Part shown: one piece after another, positions 61,234 to 64,000 of the stretch
How the letters are laid out: every line of letters begins with the position of its first letter
How positions within the stretch are numbered: position 1 is the stretch's first letter
NCBI RefSeq assembly: GCF_024649945.1
Contig: NZ_JANKMS010000006.1
Coordinates: forward strand, 248,001-312,000
Length of the DNA stretch: 64,000 nt
Origin: Flavobacterium panacis
GTDB lineage: Bacteria > Bacteroidota > Bacteroidia > Flavobacteriales > Flavobacteriaceae
Direction: 5' to 3'
Program-made: the position numbers and the translations under genes
The notes under the pieces: model-generated
Databases searched by the model: none
What the model was told of the DNA's origin: nothing
What the model saw: the letters and a program-made list of their open reading frames with translations, nothing else

Positions 61234-63550
61234 TTTCCGGCCATCTTTTAGCTTCTTCATCCAGACCGTTTTGAAAAATATCAGAGTCCTGCTGAAAAAG
61301 ATCCTTTGGAGATTCAGTTTCAGCAAATGGATCGGGGGCCGTTTTCAAGTCCTCGTGCAGGCTTAAAAGATCGGCAGGTGAGTCAGGATCCTCTTTTTCA
61401 TCTGGTGCAGGTTCTAGAAAGCGGAAAGCAAAATCAATCGGCTTTTCCTTGTCCATTTCATAAAAGTATACGATGTACTGGTTTTTCTCCCTGTCCACTG
61501 TCTGGACCTTTCCTTTGTTCCATACGGGATGCATCACCAGATCCCCTTCTTTGAAAGCGGTGTCTTCAGCTCTTGCCGAAGATGCTGACGTGGCCTGCGA
61601 AGCCTGGATTATTTCGGGTGAGAGCTTTCCTTTGCGCACATAAAATTCCTCCTTGATCTCAAAGAGGAACCTTGACGGGTATTTGTTCAGTCCGGTGGTG
61701 AAGTTGAAGCCTTCAGAGTCGGTCATGTAGAACCTTTTCTCGGCGCGCGTCACAGCGACATACATCAGCCTTCTCTCCTCCTCTATGGCGCGCTTTCTCC
61801 TTTCCTTTATCGATAGTGCGCTTGGCAGCACCCCTTCGGTGAAACCGCACAGGAACACATACGGAAACTCGAGGCCTTTGGAGATGTGGATGGTCATAAG
61901 GCGCACCTTGTCCTGGTTTTCGGCGTCTTTGTCCATATCAGTGTAAAGCGCTATTTCCTGAAGATATTCCACTATATCCACCGGTCCGTTGTTTTCCTTT
62001 TCCAAAAGCATCATCGAGCTGACAAGCTCCTTGATGTTCTCGAGCCTGTCCTCATCGCCGTCCTTGCGGTAGAGTTCCGAGAGCCCGCTTTTATCGAGTA
62101 TGATCTTCACCAGGTCCGAGATCGAATTGCTTTGGGCATCTATTTTCAGATCTGCGACCAGAGCCAGAAAATCAAAAGCCCCTTTTTTATTGAGTTCCTT
62201 GTCCTCTATATTGTTCTGCAAAGCCTCAAGCAGCGAAAGGTTCTGTTCGTTTGCCAGCAGGCTCAGCCTTTCAAGGAACTTCTTTCCGAGTCCCCTTGTC
62301 GGGTGGTTGAACATGCGCAGGAACGAGAAGTTGTCCCCCTGTAGGATCAGCCGGAGGAAGGAAAGGACGTCTTTGATTTCCTTTCGCTCAAAGAATCTTA
62401 CACCTCCGAAAATAGCGTAGGGAATGTTTTCCTTGATCAGCGCCTGTTCGATATTTCTTGAGAGGTGGTTGGAACGGTACAGGATGGTGATATCCGAATA
62501 GGCGGCGTTTTCCGTTTTTAGGATTTCCTTGATTTCGGAAGCCACCCAGAAGGTTTCCTCAAAATCATTCCTGCCGTGGAAGTGCACCACCTCGACGCCT
62601 TCAGGATTCTCGGTGACCATATCCTTGTCCACCCTTACGGTATTGTTTTTAATGATATGGTTGCCCACTTTAAGGATGTTGGGTGTCGAGCGGTAATTCT
62701 GGTTCATGATGATGGTCTTCGTGTCTGGGAACATCCTGTCGAATTCCACCAGATATTCGGGTTTTGCCCCGCGCCACTCGTAGATCGTCTGGTCGGGATC
62801 GCCTACCAGAAAAAGGTTCTGGTGCACACGCGAGAGCATTTCTACGAGGTGGAACTGGCTGTCGGAGCTGTCCTGCGCCTCATCCACCTGTATGTAGTGC
62901 AGCATTTCCTGCCACTTGGCAAGCACATCGGGATTGCTGTCCAGGATAAAAGCCGTAAAATGGATCAGATCGTCAAAGTCCAGCGCATAATTGCGCTTCT
63001 GCTTGTCGAGGTATTTCTGGTATACACGGCTGGAAAGCGAGTCTTTTTCATCAGCCTCGAAACTTTTGTTCTCAATCATATAGCCCAGATAGTCCGAAGT
63101 GCTCTTCTGTTTGGAAATGAAACGCTGCACCTGTTTGAAGGTCAGGTTTTTGGAATTGATGTCGAGTTCCGTGAACACCTCCCTTAGGATGGTTTTCTGG
63201 TCTTCGGCATCCAGTATGATAAAATTCTTGGGATAGTGGATTTTATTGATCTCCTCGCGAAGGAATCGCACGCAGAAGCCGTGATAGGTGGTGATGAAGC
63301 TCACATCGTACAGATCCCCGATCAGCGCCTTGACACGTTTTTTCATTTCCTGCGCCGCCTTGTTGGTGAAGGTCACACAGAGGATATTGGAGGAGTTGAT
63401 GCCCAGCCTGTCCACAATGTAGGCAAAGCGGGAGGTAAGCGCCTTGGTTTTTCCCGACCCGGCGCCGGCAATGACACGCACGTAGCCTTCCGTGGTTTTT
63501 ACGGCCTGAAGCTGGCTCGGATTAAGTTTTTCTAGAATCGGATCGTTCAT
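61229..63550 (-). CDS. UvrD/PcrA-like superfamily 1 DNA helicase
   Basis: 773 residues from ATG at 63550 (MNDPILEKLNPSQLQAVKTT). An upstream in-frame ATG at 63718 is rejected because a TAAATTTG -7 element lies between (63620-63627). Helicase motifs are complete: GAGSGKTKALTSR (I), VTFTNKAAQEMKKR (Ia), VDEAQD (II), LVGDPDQTIYEWRGA (III), NYRSTPNILKV (IV), VRLMTIHISKGLEF (V), YVAVTRAEKRF (VI). The C-terminal GDLVMHPVWNKGKV ... IVYFYEMDK is the Tudor-like tail of PcrA/UvrD. It is convergent with xseAB. Confidence 0.93.
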   Translation of the reverse strand: MNDPILEKLNPSQLQAVKTTEGYVRVIAGAGSGKTKALTSRFAYIVDRLGINSSNILCVTFTNKAAQEMKKRVKALIGDLYDVSFITTYHGFCVRFLREEINKIHYPKNFIILDAEDQKTILREVFTELDINSKNLTFKQVQRFISKQKSTSDYLGYMIENKSFEADEKDSLSSRVYQKYLDKQKRNYALDFDDLIHFTAFILDSNPDVLAKWQEMLHYIQVDEAQDSSDSQFHLVEMLSRVHQNLFLVGDPDQTIYEWRGAKPEYLVEFDRMFPDTKTIIMNQNYRSTPNILKVGNHIIKNNTVRVDKDMVTENPEGVEVVHFHGRNDFEETFWVASEIKEILKTENAAYSDITILYRSNHLSRNIEQALIKENIPYAIFGGVRFFERKEIKDVLSFLRLILQGDNFSFLRMFNHPTRGLGKKFLERLSLLANEQNLSLLEALQNNIEDKELNKKGAFDFLALVADLKIDAQSNSISDLVKIILDKSGLSELYRKDGDEDRLENIKELVSSMMLLEKENNGPVDIVEYLQEIALYTDMDKDAENQDKVRLMTIHISKGLEFPYVFLCGFTEGVLPSALSIKERRKRAIEEERRLMYVAVTRAEKRFYMTDSEGFNFTTGLNKYPSRFLFEIKEEFYVRKGKLSPEIIQASQATSASSARAEDTAFKEGDLVMHPVWNKGKVQTVDREKNQYIVYFYEMDKEKPIDFAFRFLEPAPDEKEDPDSPADLLSLHEDLKTAPDPFAETESPKDLFQQDSDIFQNGLDEEAKRWPES

Positions 63551-63619
63551 TTTCAAGAAGGATATTTTTTGATCTCTATTTTGGTTTGTGCGGGCAGACA
63601 GATCAAATGGCCTGCGCCG

Positions 63620-63627
63620 CAAATTTA
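63620..63627 (-). promoter_or_regulatory. Helicase promoter -7 element
   Basis: TAAATTTG on the minus strand fits TAnnTTTG, about 70 nt before the chosen start, which supports that start. Confidence 0.5.
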
Positions 63628-63725
63628 GGCAATTTATTGAAAAGCGCGGCAGGATGAGGTCCGATTTGGTTTTGGGGATCGTTGCAATGAATGCCATAAA
63701 AGACAGTCCGCTGTCCAAAATAAAA

Positions 63726-63777
63726 AATCCTGAAGCGAATCGGATAATTGTCTAATTATAAAATTCCCTTCAGGATT
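63726..63777 (-). terminator. Terminator of the right-edge gene
   Basis: AATCCTGAAG (63726-63735) and CTTCAGGATT (63768-63777) pair perfectly; on the minus strand the stem ends in TTTTTTA, so it should terminate the gene ending at 63900. Confidence 0.65.
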
Positions 63778-63899
63778 CGGTGCGGATTCGCCTTTCTCTT
63801 GGCATAATTTTGATTTTGTATAATTTGTAGATTACAATTGCTTCAAAATTTTAATTCCTGCCATGGTTCTAAATATGACGGCCATAAAAGACAATGTTT

Positions 63900-64000
63900 T
63901 CAGTCTGTCCTGTAATCTTCTAAAGGCTCTGTTCCCTCATGCCATGGGCCGTCTTTAAGACGCACCGTTTCCGAGGCACTTTCCCTCGAAGGTGCATTCT
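63900..64000 (-). CDS. C-terminal end of a protein cut by the window edge
   Basis: The minus strand is open from the right edge for 33 codons to TGA at 63900-63902, ending VRLKDGPWHEGTEPLEDYRTD. Composition is protein-like and GC-rich, and a terminator follows. No family can be named from so little. Confidence 0.5.
   Translation of the reverse strand, partial: NAPSRESASETVRLKDGPWHEGTEPLEDYRTD

Overview
The window reads as a chromosome segment from a Flavobacterium-like member of the Bacteroidota. The DNA is AT-rich and promoters fit the Bacteroidetes TAnnTTTG -7 element. There are type IX secretion (T9SS) sorting domains, TonB/carboxypeptidase-like receptors, a PepSY/flavodoxin reductase, and familiar Flavobacterium palindromic repeats. 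No rRNA, tRNA or CRISPR array was found.

Region 1 (1-28283) looks like resident chromosome. It holds, in order: a partial TonB receptor and an ApbE / PepSY-reductase / DUF2271 flavin electron-transfer cluster; an ankyrin protein; a TPR-HTH regulator facing a T9SS-cargo / collagen-like / subtilisin operon; nrdB-nrdA; a Crp-type regulator with ribB; a siderophore receptor with a Fur-like palindrome; a Na+/H+ antiporter; an SDR-thioesterase operon divergent from an HxlR repressor with two matching operators; a membrane MutS homologue; a universal stress protein; and mnmE.

Region 2 (28284 to the end) looks accessory. Directly after the conserved FCIGK end of mnmE come a 10-bp-period repeat array, an excisionase-like HTH protein and a tyrosine integrase, which suggests an element integrated at the mnmE 3' end. 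Cargo follows: decayed small genes; an AraC / beta-barrel / DoxX / MFS / DUF2652 cassette lying between two diverged direct repeats; a TetR regulon controlling tandem DUF1348 proteins, one of them exported; a paralogous pair of unknown membrane proteins; gene relics and a structured-RNA candidate.

Region 3 (41849-58192) is a signalling block. It has a 1341-residue multi-PAS kinase, a bacteriophytochrome kinase, a further PAS kinase and four stand-alone receiver proteins, none with a DNA-binding output domain, plus a cold-shock protein and a FAD/NAD(P)-binding protein.

Region 4 (about 59500-64000) is visibly more GC-rich. It carries xseA-xseB convergent with a UvrD-like helicase and the end of another gene. 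The far end of the putative element is not recognisable in this window.
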